Source: Trichobilharzia szidati
Lineage: Eukaryota > Platyhelminthes > Trematoda > Strigeidida > Schistosomatidae
DNA length: 64,000 bases
Assembly (NCBI GenBank): GCA_944472155.2
Contig: OX235271.1
Span: forward strand, 37,560,633-37,624,632
Direction: 5' to 3'
Positions 37,891 to 48,651 of this stretch are shown here, one piece after another. The translations under genes were made by a program, and so were the position numbers. The notes below the pieces were generated by a model that was given only the letters and a program-made list of their open reading frames with translations, made no database searches and was not told the DNA's origin. The first letter of the stretch is position 1; each line of letters opens with the position of its first letter.

Positions 37891-38382
37891 CAAAAAATAA
37901 CTCTTGTGGTTATGCTTAACTATCGAAATATTAGTTAGGCATCGCCCACTTCCACTAGATGTTGCTCATGTTCTTTAATATTGGAATGCAGCTGATTATC
38001 TGATAAAAATAAGAAAGAATAAAGTAGGCTTGTGATCAAGAATGAAGCAATCATTCAATTTTCAATAGTTAATTTGTTAGGATTATATTTATTTACTATG
38101 AAGTCACATATATCTCTATCAAACTCTGAACGTAAACCCAAGCAGCGATAGTACGAAGAGCAATAGTGAATGAATACTACAATTCCGGTAGAAGGACAAG
38201 TCAGATGAATACTCCGTTACAAACATTGATATTCATATAATTGCCTTTTACAGTTAAATACATACAAACACAAGAACTTTGCGACGTCGAACAACAAAGG
38301 ATGAATTTCAAGAATGTGTGAGAATCGAAAATCATAGATGAGTATCAGTATTGCTGAGGAGTGTTCAAATTAGCCTATGAGT
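37891..38382. other. No gene recognised
   Basis: AT-rich sequence; ends at the left copy of the 31-bp direct repeat. Confidence 0.5.
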
Positions 38383-38409
38383 CTAGATCAAACACATTAA
38401 AATCTTCTC

Positions 38410-38645
38410 ATGTTTTTTTTCCTTCACGTTCCCAGTGGAACATAGGGCCTCAAGCTAGTGGCATGGAGTTTCTGTAGCAGTGTTCATTTTACAGTATGGG
38501 GTTGCTAGCCTCATGCCCAACCTTTCCTCTTGACCAGCATTATTTCTGGCTTAGCGAGGTGAAGGAGTGCGTCGGCCGGGGATCGAACCCCGGACCATGT
38601 GCATGATCGGCGAGTGTCCCAACCGCCATGCCAGCGACGGACTTA
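38410..38645 (-). mobile_element. SINE B
   Basis: On the minus strand the head begins near 38643 (GTCCGTCGCTGGCATGG), box B is GGTTCGATCCCC, and the tail has CCCTATGTTCCACTGGGAAC followed by A-rich sequence at 38413. It lies directly next to the family K SINE. Confidence 0.9.
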
Positions 38646-38741
38646 ATATGCAACCTTGAAGGAACTCATGTCCCTTCTGAGATTCGAACCCGCGTCACCC
38701 AGTGATACAGTCAGAAACGTTACCACTGAACTATTCGGGCT
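38646..38741 (-). mobile_element. Family K SINE, tRNA-like head only
   Basis: The minus strand reads GCCCGAATAGTTCAGTGGTA (box A) and GGTTCGAATCTC (box B), then GGGACATGAGTTCCTTCAAG. The same stretch at 53.98-54.04 kb is followed by a hammerhead; here it stops at the SINE B junction, before the ribozyme. Confidence 0.75.
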
Positions 38742-38884
38742 CTAGATCAGACAAATTAAAATCTTCTCATGTAGTGCTATATAATTCACACATGTTAAAT
38801 TTATTTTAAAAAATCACTTCCATTTTATGGATGTAGACAAAGCGATAAGAAGATGTAACTTGTCTGAATGACTGAATCACCAAT

Positions 38885-39020
38885 AAGAAGACTCCAGAAG
38901 ATGTGGATTTCGTGAATGATTTATTTTTATGTGACATAAACTCGAAGACTTACAGGTGTAAAACAACAAAGTGGCTGAAGAGGCAGGCAGCGAAGACCGG
39001 ACTCCAGGTGAACATTCATT
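38885..39020 (+). mobile_element. SR2-type LINE fragment
   Basis: Plus-strand KKTPEDVDFVNDLFLCDIN and LKRQAAKTGLQVNIHSTS match the SR2 segment around the catalytic box, here FVND in place of FADD. No other part of the element is found beside it. Confidence 0.65.
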
Positions 39021-39900
39021 CAACATCGTGTAAATTCAAGGAAGGTTTATCTCATCAAGTATAGAGGTAAAATTTTACTCGCACACCATTTATATTCTTC
39101 TGAATTAGCGAGAGACTCAAAAATAATGTTTTTCTAGGATTCAGCAAAATTACCAGTGCCTACAGTATGACCACAGATTTAACTAGAGAGGGAAGAAACT
39201 GACAGTGTACAATCACTCAGATTTTATGTCTGCCAATAATGATTGCACAGTTTGCTCTATAGAATCTAGACGCAGGAAACTGACTTTTCATCTCTTAATC
39301 ACTATCCACATTTGCAGTGAATTTATGAATTCTGAAAGAATTATATACGGCGTCTGTTAGTACATATTTGCTTTTGTAATACTGCATGTTATATACATGA
39401 CCGCATTACTTCCATTTGGGTTGCAGATACCTCTTGCCGATGAATATCAGTAAGTGAACAGTCCATGTCCAGTCGAATATCACAAAATGAACCACTGAAT
39501 ACTTTTCGGGACAGTCTTCACCCATTGGTGTTCTATCTGTCATCAGTATCAGTGATTAGACACAAGCCACGAACTAGCACATAATGCCGTATGTGTGAGC
39601 ACCAGTCTAACATGCGACAAAATATACTTGTTTTATCCATGTTCTGTCTTCATACCCATAATTTCCTTTCGTACAGGCATTGCAAATTCATTCTCATCGC
39701 GTGATTCTCAATAAAACCGCTTCTCGCAAAATTCTGTAGCATGTTTTTCCATGGTTAAATTCCTAATATATCAGGAAAGGCCAAATATCAGAATTTTAGA
39801 GGAATAAGTACATATATAGAACTATACACGTAGACAGCAACTTCCACATTTCCTTTAATATGCTTTAAAAGTTGTTAGTTAGTTGGTTGGAAATAATATG
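39021..39900. other. No gene recognised
   Basis: AT-rich non-coding sequence. Confidence 0.5.
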
Positions 39901-39904
39901 TTAT

Positions 39905-39990
39905 TTCATTCGTGTTGTTTAGGAGCGGAATCCAGGATGCACGGTTCGTCTTATTTGGGAATTGTCAGTTAGATGCAGCTGGATCTCCAG
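39905..39990 (-). ncRNA. Smα-type hammerhead ribozyme relic
   Basis: On the minus strand ATCCAGCTG is followed by CTGACAA, a stem-loop with CCCAAATA, then GACGAA and CATCCTGGATTCC. The loop and the TCCTGGATTCC flank match the hammerhead of the schistosome Smα repeat as I know it. Core G8, needed for catalysis, is A, and the GAAA box reads GAAC, so this copy should be dead. Confidence 0.7.
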
Positions 39991-41228
39991 TCATTGGTGG
40001 AACTTGAACACAACACCGATCGTTTCAAAAAGTAAAGGGTTATTTACTAGGCCCCCAGACATGAGATCCACGTCTTGGTTGATGTGTGCCCATTTCTACT
40101 GGGAAATGCAAGCACATTCAGCTGAAGAGTTTCAAACCGAAGCAAATAGGTGTTTTGGATTCCCCTGCTAGCAACCATGAATACAAAATATCATGCAAAT
40201 TCTCAAATATTGCTAAATTGTATGTACTAGTAGCTGTGATATTTGAGCACAGATGGAACATTTCGTCCGATATAATCAACTAATGAGAACTACAAACCAA
40301 TCTATTTGAAAACGAAAAACCCGAAATTTCCCCTTTGTTCTTCTGCATTCCATATGATACTGATTATATGAGGGTTATAATCAAAAAGCTACTTCTGCAC
40401 TAATCAACCATTCTACTCAGTATTGTCTCCTTGTATTCCAAAATTTTCCAGCTAGTTGCTTTTTCATGTTATCATTCTATTCACTGCACTGTAATGTTCT
40501 GGCCTTATTCGCTCCATTGACCGTAAATCCAACTTAAGTTCAGGATTATCCAGATTAAATTCAGACATTCGAAAATGTGCACCCTTCTTTTACTATACCA
40601 CACTATAACGGCAGACGACAAGAGACTTGGCGAAGGAATGACCATTAGGAATTTGGTGTCTCTATATAGCCAAACTGTGTACATCTTATCTCCATATCAT
40701 CATTTAGACAGATATTCCATGTTCTGCCACTTCTATCCTTCGTATTGTGTTTCTTTGTCTTCCTGTCCACTTCCTCCATGTTTTGTCGGAACGTTGAATC
40801 GGTTGTTCGCCTTGACGTCAATTCTATCTTCCTGCTACTTGACGTTTGTACGCTGATGAACGTCTCTTTATATAAGACAGATAAGCCTTATCGGTAACAC
40901 ACGGTGGCAACAGAACTCCCACTAATTATATTAGTGTATATAGTGGTAAGCAACTCAACAGTGTCAAACACCTGCAGTTAAACTGACATGCGCATTTCAG
41001 CTAAGAGTTTGTGTCTGCAATCTGGTTTATTCTACCTGTTATGGACACATCTGATATTTGATTTGTGAATATTTCAGTTCATATCTAGTTTAAAGTCTCA
41101 CTCGCTAATGATTAAATTCGAGGTATATGTTGATGATGATTTCAGCTGATTTGATTAGCCATTGCAAATATGAGAATAAATGAAGAGTTATTTTGTGGTC
41201 AGTCTTTGAATCTCGGCGACAGTCGGTG
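39991..41228. other. No gene recognised; possible promoter-like stretch near 40868
   Basis: TTTATATAAGACAG at 40867-40880 resembles a TATA region of an LTR, but I found no matching second LTR or internal coding. Confidence 0.4.
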
Positions 41229-41230
41229 AC

Positions 41231-41430
41231 GTCGGTGGCACAGTGGTTAGGACTCTCGCCGACCATGCACATGGTCCGGGGTTCGATCCCCTGCCGGCGC
41301 ACACCCGTTATCTATGGTCGGCCTGCAAAATTTGGGCTACCGATATCCATGCTGAAAATTCCATACTTGAACTGAAAATACGGTGTGGAATCAAGCTGTA
41401 ATCAAAATAAAAAAATAAAAATAAATAAGA
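41231..41430 (+). mobile_element. SINE A
   Basis: The head starts GTCGGTGGCACAGTGG, box B is GGTTCGATCCCC, and tail A ends GTGGAATCAAGCTGTAATC and A-rich repeats. Well preserved. Confidence 0.9.
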
Positions 41431-41499
41431 ATGAATCTTTCTAAATATGCAAGTGGACAGCCATAAAGCTTATTACCTCACAGTGTTATACAGTAATGC

Positions 41500-42224
41500 T
41501 TACTGATGACCTCGTTCCGAGCACAATTTATTGCTCATAATCATATCAAGGTAATCACACGACTTCCTAAATTCATTTATATAGTCCCATTGTTTTTCAC
41601 TTGATTTGATTGGTAGTAATATTTTCCGTAATTTGGGTATGAGTGATAAGTCATTCCTATTGGATGTGTTGGGTGTAGATTCGATGAACAAGGCAGGATT
41701 CAGTAATCAACCTCTCTCCCCACCTACCTAGATTACTTTTTAGAATTTTAACCCTCTCCCACCGTATTGTGTGGTTGTGTGCTAATGCATGCATTGCAAT
41801 TGCCGAGCTTTTTTCTAAATTACTTATCTTCTCTGGGTCAACCATTCTTACCTTAGCTAAATTCTTATGTTCTGACAATCTGACTACCCCTGACCTACTA
41901 GTTTGACCTATGTAGTTGACCTCACAGTCATTGCAGGGTATTTTGTAAATTATATTATTTTGTCTAATTGGGTCCACTGGGTTCTATAAACTACAGAGCT
42001 TGTCTCTGAGTGAGTTTGTAGGTTTAAATGCCACCCTAATTCCTGCTTTATTTAGAATCCTACGTAGGGTCTCAGATGTCCCCTCTTTATATGGTATAAC
42101 TGCAAATGATTTATATTCTCTCTTACTAATGTTATTATTACTAGTTTCACAATACTCTTTATTTATCTTTAAGCCTTTTTAAAACTTCATAATGAATTTT
42201 AAAGGATAGTTATTTAACACCAAC
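41500..42224 (-). pseudogene. PLE-B linker and GIY-YIG endonuclease
   Basis: Reading downward from 42224: EALVLNNYPLKFIMKF, a stop, KGLKINKEYCETSNNN, REYKSFAVIPYKEGTSETL, RILNKAGIRVAFKPTNSL, another stop near 41985, then IIYKIPCNDCEVNYIGQTSR, the GIY-YIG motif, with LSEHKNL and IAMHALAHNHTIRWERVKIL. After a frame change near 41690 the C-terminus runs to about 41500. This domain nicks target DNA in PLE retrotransposition (family knowledge). The stops disable it. Confidence 0.85.
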
Positions 42225-42237
42225 GCCTCTTCTATCT

Positions 42238-45101
42238 AAATAAGGCATTAAGAAGACAAATTTCGCGAGATGATATCATTTCGTAGTTTCTTTACAACCG
42301 CTTTACAACTAACATGTTTAACAATAATAAAATAAAGTTCATGACAATTACTCAGTTAAATAAAAACAAAAGTACATACTAATGACCAATCATATTTAGA
42401 TAGGTCAAGTAGTCCAGGGTAGGCGAAGATTGAAGTCTATTGATTTTTGTACACACAGTTTAGGCTGTATGTGATTAATCCAAAGTGCTTCCATCACCTT
42501 CAATAACCTTGAATTAGAGTTATGTTAAATAATTGTAAAACAGTCATCAATATTGATTTTGTGACCTGACATTAATAAGTGTTTTGCAATGGATGATGCT
42601 GGATTTCTATTCAGATTACTGGCATTGGGATTTTCTATATGATTTAGTAGCCATTTTGGAACATGTTCTTTCCGACGACATTGGAACATTCTGTTGGTTC
42701 TACCTATATAGGTGTCACCGCAGCTGCAGGTGAACTTGTAGATACAGTCTGAAGTAGAGTCCACAGAATTTCGTCCTTTAATCCTAGGTACAGGGATCGA
42801 AAATGTTCGGCAAGTGAGAAAAAGAGATGCGGCGTAGAATGTGCGTTTGATGGCTGACCGAAGTCTTTGAGCTGTCAACTGCATAATCTGATCACCCTTG
42901 AATGGTAGGTTAATAAAGATAGCTTTCTTTGGTACAGTAGCTGTCTTTTCGAGATGTGGTCTTTCTTTACTGTGACAAGTGATAAAGTTTTCCGGATAAC
43001 CATTAGCTAATAAAACTGAATGTATATGTCGAAACTCATCCATCACTGTGTCACTCGTGCATATTTTTCGGGCCCTTGAGAACAAACATTTCACTAGGGA
43101 ACGTTTATACTGGATAGGAACAAAACTGGTAAAATGCAGATATTGTCCACTCCATGTCTGTTTACGAAAAATAGATCTCTGAATCGTACCATCATCTCTC
43201 CTGGTCATTGTAATATCGAGGAAACCGAGTTTGTTATTCGATTCGAGTTCGGAAGTCACTCGGATATTTGGATGAATATGATTAAACAGAGTAATAAAGT
43301 TTTCAATAGATTTACTATTATTACCAATAATGAGAGTATCATCTACATAACGTTTATACAGCATAAATTCTCCCAGCATACCTTGCATTTGTCTCTCCAA
43401 TTTCGACATGAAAATATCTGCTAACAGGGGCCCAAGAGGGCTCCCCATTCCAACACCATCGATTTGTTTGTATGCCTTTTCTTCAAAGGTGAATCTAATG
43501 TTTTGTGTACACATTAAGATGATGTCTCTGATGTAAGTTACAGGAGTAGGTAAGTTTATTTCATTGCTTGTGATGTAATCGCAGATGAAATCAACAGTTT
43601 CATTAAGGGGAACATTGGTGAATAGAGATTCTATGTCAATTGAGCACATAACCTTATCCTTGATGTTCAAGGTGTCTAGCGTATCTATCAGATCAAATGA
43701 GCTTTTTAAAGAATTATTAGATAATGAGTCTCTTACAGGCATAAGGACTTCTGTAATCCATTTTGCGATTTTGTGGTATGGAGAACTCGACATGTCTAAG
43801 ATGGGTCTCAGTGGGTTTCCAGTTTTGTGGATCTTCGGAAGGCCATAAAGCTGGGGAGTATGTGACCCAATTGCTTTAAGTTGTTTATAAAGCTTTTCAT
43901 TTATAAAACCATGCATCAGTAAAATCTGAAGCTGACGGTTGATCTGCTTTTCCACAAGCAGCACATTATCAGTAGCATTGTCCACCAGAAATTCGGACTG
44001 ATCTTTGAGGATATCATTCATTTTATTTTGATAGTCCGATTTGTCCATAATGACAACGCCTTCTCCCTTATCAGGCTTAAGGATAATAAGATTATATTTT
44101 TCAATTAATTCCTTAAGTGCGGCGTGGTGTTCTTTTGATAAACCATTTTTCTGGTGTATTCTAGCATTTATAAATTGTTGAGAAATGTCTACCAGTTTAA
44201 CTTTAAACCAGTCAAGATTATCTTTACTAGAAGGAGTTAAATCGGAGATTTGATCATAAAGGTTTTCATACTGTGACTGAACTTCCATTTTGTTTATTTT
44301 CATAGGAATAGTTTTGTACTTCAATCCATAATAAGATAATGCTTCCAACTGTAGTTGGGATAGAGTGCAGTTAGATAAATTAATTATATGCTTGTGGATA
44401 TCTTGAGGAAATTCCAAAATATGATTCGTGTCTTTCAAAGATTTTGTTAATTTTTGTTTGGTAGGACTTATGGTCTGTTTTACCATATCATTGCAAAATA
44501 CAGTGAATTTAATACGACATACTAAAGATAAATTATCCATAACTGGAATTAGTCTTTGGTGTGTTTCAACAAATTTCGAAAGTTTGTCATTAATTTGATC
44601 AATTTCTAATTCAGCAAAATGCCGAAGATTGGAGAGTGAAGATTTTGACTTATTTCGACGTAGTGATTTGTAAAATGATATAGGAAAATGTTTATTTTGG
44701 ATGCAGTTGCGATAAAACCTTAGTCGTTCACGCTGAATAACAACTTTACATCAATATTAATGACTGTTTTACAATTATTTAACATAACTCTAATTCAAGG
44801 TTATTGAAGGTGATGGAAGCACTTTGGATTAATGACATACAGCCTAAACTGTGTGTACAAAAATCAATAGACTTCAATCTTCGCCTACCCTGGACTACTT
44901 GACCTATCTAAATATGATTGGTCATTAGTATGTACTTTTGTTTTTATTTAACTGAGTAATTGTCATGAACTTTATTTTATTATTGTTAAACATGTTAGTT
45001 GTAAAGCGGTTGTAAAGAAACTACGAAATGATATCATTTCGCGAAATTTATCTTCTTAATGCCTTATTCAAATTTATCAAAGGGACTACTTGTTTTAATA
45101 A
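42238..45101 (-). mobile_element. Inner Penelope-like element (PLE-A), nearly complete
   Basis: The 2864-bp element lies between two copies of GCCTCTTCTATCT (42225-42237 and 45102-45114), a perfect 13-bp target-site duplication. Inverted terminal repeats of about 320 bp lie at 42239-42558 and 44751-45069, so the element is a long inverted repeat around one coding region. The right arm extends about 32 bp past the left one (TAAAACAAGTAGTCCCTTTG). The same terminal sequence recurs alone at 28.67 kb. Confidence 0.92.
42525..44540 (-). CDS. PLE-A polyprotein: reverse transcriptase plus GIY-YIG endonuclease
   Basis: This single 671-residue frame encodes the replication protein of the inner PLE. 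Visible are LIILKPDKGEGVVIMDKSDY (about 151-170), YGLPKIHKTGNPLRPILDM (232-250), SIDIESLFTNVP with the first catalytic Asp (300-311), GVGMGSPLGPLLADIF (362-377) and YVDDT with the catalytic Asp pair (398-402). FRKQTWSGQYLHFTSF follows (458-473), then CIYKFTCSCGDTYIGRTNR (599-617), the GIY-YIG-type motif. An in-frame TAA at 42525-42527 precedes more matching text, LKVMEALWINHIQPKLCVQK, so the natural protein would run to about 42405. The frame is also open upstream of the first ATG to about 44755 (RFYRNCIQNKHFPISFYKSL), so the true start is uncertain. All catalytic residues appear intact. Confidence 0.92.
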   Translation of the reverse strand: MDNLSLVCRIKFTVFCNDMVKQTISPTKQKLTKSLKDTNHILEFPQDIHKHIINLSNCTLSQLQLEALSYYGLKYKTIPMKINKMEVQSQYENLYDQISDLTPSSKDNLDWFKVKLVDISQQFINARIHQKNGLSKEHHAALKELIEKYNLIILKPDKGEGVVIMDKSDYQNKMNDILKDQSEFLVDNATDNVLLVEKQINRQLQILLMHGFINEKLYKQLKAIGSHTPQLYGLPKIHKTGNPLRPILDMSSSPYHKIAKWITEVLMPVRDSLSNNSLKSSFDLIDTLDTLNIKDKVMCSIDIESLFTNVPLNETVDFICDYITSNEINLPTPVTYIRDIILMCTQNIRFTFEEKAYKQIDGVGMGSPLGPLLADIFMSKLERQMQGMLGEFMLYKRYVDDTLIIGNNSKSIENFITLFNHIHPNIRVTSELESNNKLGFLDITMTRRDDGTIQRSIFRKQTWSGQYLHFTSFVPIQYKRSLVKCLFSRARKICTSDTVMDEFRHIHSVLLANGYPENFITCHSKERPHLEKTATVPKKAIFINLPFKGDQIMQLTAQRLRSAIKRTFYAASLFLTCRTFSIPVPRIKGRNSVDSTSDCIYKFTCSCGDTYIGRTNRMFQCRRKEHVPKWLLNHIENPNASNLNRNPASSIAKHLLMSGHKINIDDCFTII

Positions 45102-45213
45102 GCCTCTTCTATCTGTTATATCTCATCATTAAAGTCTTTTTTTCTGTTACTTAGTGCCATTGACGGGTTGTCAAACGCTAAACTAAGCCTGCATTAACAG
45201 TTAAACGATGAGA

Positions 45214-46526
45214 TTAATTAAAGTCTAAATATCTATTAGAATGCGTTGGTTTTCTATAAACACTAGTGTGTAGTTTGCCTTCTTCTATTCGTTTTATTTT
45301 ACAATCTAACATAGCGTATTCTCCTTGCTCATTTTCGGCTTCAAAAGTGAATTTTATTCCCTCCACTAGTGAGTTTATGTGTGTCGAGAAGCTAGAGATA
45401 TGTTCTGTTTTTACCACTGTGAAATTGTCATCCACATATCTCCACCATATTTTTAAGTGCCATATTTTCCCAGCTATCCATAAATATATCTGCTACGATA
45501 GGGGATATTGGTGATCCCATTGCTACACCTTCAATTTGTCTATATATTTTGCCTTGGAATTCAAAGATAGTAGATGTGAGGCACAACTGAATTCCTAAAA
45601 TAATTTCATCAATGGGTAGTTTCGTCCTGTAAGTGAGTTCAGGGTCAGCAGTTAATTCTTTTTTAACTGCTTCTAAGGCCATATTGATTGGTATGTTAGT
45701 ATAAAGACTGGTTATATCAAAACTAACCATTGTTTCATCATTCTCTAGTTGAATGTCATTTAGTTTATTTTTCATCGCAAATGAATTAGATAGTCTAGAG
45801 TTTGAGCGATTTCTAATGGGGCATAATATTAGAGCTAAGTGTTTTGATAATTCATAAGTAGGAGTATTCCTAAAATCTACTATTGGTAGTATGGGGTACC
45901 CTGGTTTATGTATTTTAATAGTGCCATACATTCTACTAGCATTATTAGTTTTAGGCATTAAATTAAACCATTTTGACTCACCCAGTGACGGCTTCATTCT
46001 GCGTATTAATTCCGTTGTGAATTTTTTTAAACATTATTCGTTCTTTATCTATGGGCTTCTTAACTTCCTCATGTGGACCCATCTCAATATATTCACTGAC
46101 TTTCTTGATATGGTCAGACTTATCCAAGACTACTGTCGAGTTTCCTTTGTCCGCTTTTGTAATGACGATGTTTTTATCTTGTTTTAGACTAATTAAAGCT
46201 TCACTTTCCGATGTTGTTAAGTTTGATTTTGTTTTCTTTCTTTCTTTTGCACATTGTGCTCAAACCTCTTCTGCTGTCGTCTTATCTTTTGAGCTTAGTG
46301 CTACTTCTGTGTTTGGAATGACATCCTCTGGTTTTAATTTATTAACTGTTACGTTGAAATTTAGTCCTTTTCCAAGTACTTTTATCTCACTAGAGCTTAG
46401 TTCCCTTGATGAGAGGTTGATCACCGACTTTGTTCTGTCGATAGAGGATGAAGCGTTGACATCGATTTCATTTGTTGTGTTCTTTTCTTCAGTTAGTTTG
46501 TTGAACTTTTTGATTTGTGCAATCAT
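45214..46526 (-). pseudogene. PLE-B N-terminal region and reverse transcriptase
   Basis: Downward from 46526: KKFNKLTEEKNTTNEID, then after a stop near 46260 SLKQDKNIVITKADKGNSTV, MYGTIKIHKPGYPILPIVDF, MVSFDITSLYTNIP with the first catalytic Asp, and VAMGSPISPIVADIFMDS. A one-base frameshift near 45440 separates this from RYVDDNFTVVKTEHI, whose YVDD is intact, and YRKPTHSNRYLDF. It stops at 45214. Sequence differs strongly from PLE-A, so these are two separate PLE families. The KPTHSNRYL motif is of the widespread Penelope type. Confidence 0.88.
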
Positions 46527-46644
46527 CAGTAAACATTACTGTATAACACCGTGAGACTTTATCAAAACAAAATTTACCCATAATGGAATTACACTCTACC
46601 ACAGTGCACAAGTTTTATTCTTATATCAATGATAAAGCTTATTA

Positions 46645-47519
46645 CATTCAAAATGATGAAATTTTGTTTAGAATCCGAAAATCTCCTTTCGCTTTGCAAA
46701 ATTACACCTCGAATTTGCTGATATGAACCATCAATCCAGTGTGCCATACTACACCAGTTTATTTCTCCATCATTATTTCCCATCTCATTAATAAAAACAA
46801 CAAATTGACTGATTCATGCATACAGACTATTTCACTGTAGCCATTGATGATGAATCTTAATTCAGCGTGATGATTTCTATTCCGCGATTTGTCCGACGTT
46901 TTGTCAATATAAGTTACTTGTAATCTCTGTGATGTGTGTGTTTGAAATATTCAAGCTGTCATTTCTCAACATCTACAATGATAATGATAGCTGAGTGTGA
47001 ATTTCAAAACTCTCACTCCGTGCATAATTTTCCTACTCCTAATTACACGTTTGCCATTGTCATCTAAACTATGCTAGCAATATTATATATCCTCGGTGCA
47101 GTGAATGTCCAATCAACTTTCATCTCATTGTGAGTGTTCCTTGGGAGGTTGGTTCTCACGTGGTTCACTGAGACAGCTCCCTGTCGCTCATTGCTGCTGA
47201 TAAGACCTGTGATTTCCAGTGTACAGAAAAAGCACCTGTCGATGTGTGTCTGATTCCAGGTCGAATTGCCATCCACGATGCACACGTCAATTGACTGAAG
47301 GAAGTGGAGGCGCTGGCATGAAGTTAGTGTTGGAAATTCTCGACTTGTGCTTAGTGATGAAGATCTTTACATTGATTAGAGAATGACCATGCTCATCGAC
47401 TCACTCACCAGACCGAATCGCAGCTGCCTCTGGCGTCACCATCAACAGCACCTGTAGACGAAACGATGTTGGCCATATAATTAGGCAAAAGAGATAACAA
47501 TATTCAAATTTCTGCAAGT
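46645..47519. other. No gene recognised
   Basis: AT-rich, then moderately GC-richer sequence near 47.06-47.46 kb. Nothing I can assign. Confidence 0.45.
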
Positions 47520-47725
47520 GACAGTGATCTACGCTTCTTCTTGTTGCTGATTATCTATTTCATCTATCTCTTGTCTATGTTCACCTGAAGAGCTGAATTC
47601 GCTGAATCTTATCGTGAATGGCTGTCTTCAGCGTGAAGATTGAGATTGTGGGAAATGACGCGTGAATGGTCCACCAAATTCCAGATCTTCTGCAGTCCTT
47701 TCGTCGGTCTAACGTATGTTAATAG
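47520..47725 (-). mobile_element. Possible SR2-type LINE relic
   Basis: TCTTGTCTATGTTCACCTGAAG and CCAGATCTTCTGCAGTC resemble the minus-strand SR2 copy at 8850-8990. The match is short and untranslated. Confidence 0.4.
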
Positions 47726-47786
47726 TCTTGCTCTTCACAAAAACAAAGCTAGTGAATTCGATCAAAACATATTTCTACATATATAT

Positions 47787-48031
47787 ATTATTATTCCCTT
47801 GGGTTCCTAGTGGAACATATGGCTTCAACTGCACGCCTTCACTTGCTTCTGTCTTGTGCTGTACTTTTCACTTGCATCCATGTTAAGCCATAATGTTTCA
47901 GTTCCTCTTCACACGATCTCCTCCATGTCACTCTTGGACGTCCCACTCACCGCTTCCCTTTCGGGTTCCACTCGAGCACTGGCCTGACGCGCGATGTCAC
48001 CCAGTGGCCTCCTCAGCGAGTGTTCAATCCA
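47787..48031 (-). mobile_element. SR2-type LINE 3' end
   Basis: The minus strand carries the element C-terminus (conserved text around GNPKGKR and WRRSCEEE) and the ending CCCTTGGGTTCCTAGTGGAAC in reverse, with ATT repeats at 47787. It is of the same subtype as the copy at 52.64-53.26 kb. 5'-truncated after about 245 bp. Confidence 0.8.
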
Positions 48032-48651
48032 ATATATATATATATATTGTTAGCAGAATTTAGCGAATAGCATATCCACTTCAAGTTTGTTGCTATGGTT
48101 GTTTGTTAGTTGCATCATTGAAAGCTTGGTAGAATGCATTTTCTCCCATAACTTCATGCAACACAAGTCCATAATGTCATCAATGAAATAGGTTACCCTG
48201 TTGTATTCATTGGGAGAAACATGATAGCATATGCAATAGAGTGGAAGTAACACCGCTTACAAAGAAACAATTGTCGATGAAGCGTCGTTCCAATTGGTCA
48301 ATTATTAGAAGAAATGTCAGCGCACCTTCTATTTATCAGTTGTCAGCTCAGGTAAATGACAAATTACTCAAAGGGGTGCATTCAACAGAATGTGTCTTCT
48401 CAAGGTATTTCATGAATTTCAAGTGTGTGGATTTTCTGATTTCTGCTTTATAATTTGTTTTGTTCGCATTCTATTGGTTACTTTCATATCAGTCAATGGA
48501 CCAATTACACATTTCTCATAACCATGACTTAGTTTGTCATTTACGATTATATTCACCTCACAAATTACTCTGAAATGTTAAGTGATTTCTGCAAATCTGA
48601 ATTTCTCGTCTGAATAAGGAAGTGTCATTTGATACATCAAGGAATCACAAC
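48032..48651. other. FUT8 upstream region
   Basis: A (TA)n tract lies at 48032-48047. No TATA box or initiator that I would call is seen close to the proposed start codon. Confidence 0.4.

Larger units (their letters stand above)
38383..38772. repeat. 31-bp direct repeats bounding a double-SINE insertion
   Basis: 38383-38413 and 38742-38772 match at 29 of 31 positions. Everything between is SINE sequence, so the pair behaves like a target-site duplication, although it is longer than usual. Confidence 0.75.
41476..46631 (-). mobile_element. Outer Penelope-like element (PLE-B), split by PLE-A
   Basis: The minus-strand element has inverted ends (41477-41508 and 46524-46555, about 32 bp with few mismatches). 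It is flanked by the 13-bp direct repeat ATAAAGCTTATTA at 41463-41475 and 46632-46644, a likely target-site duplication. It carries an N-terminal region, reverse transcriptase and GIY-YIG endonuclease, and is interrupted at 42238-45101 by another PLE. Together the ends and duplication define a 5156-bp span including the nested copy. Confidence 0.85.

Noticed and set aside
40860..40900. Possible solo LTR with TATATAAG
   Set aside because: No second copy, no defined ends and no duplication found in the window.
46051..46554. Plus-strand 167-codon open frame
   Set aside because: It lies antisense to PLE-B coding; the minus-strand reading has recognisable PLE motifs.
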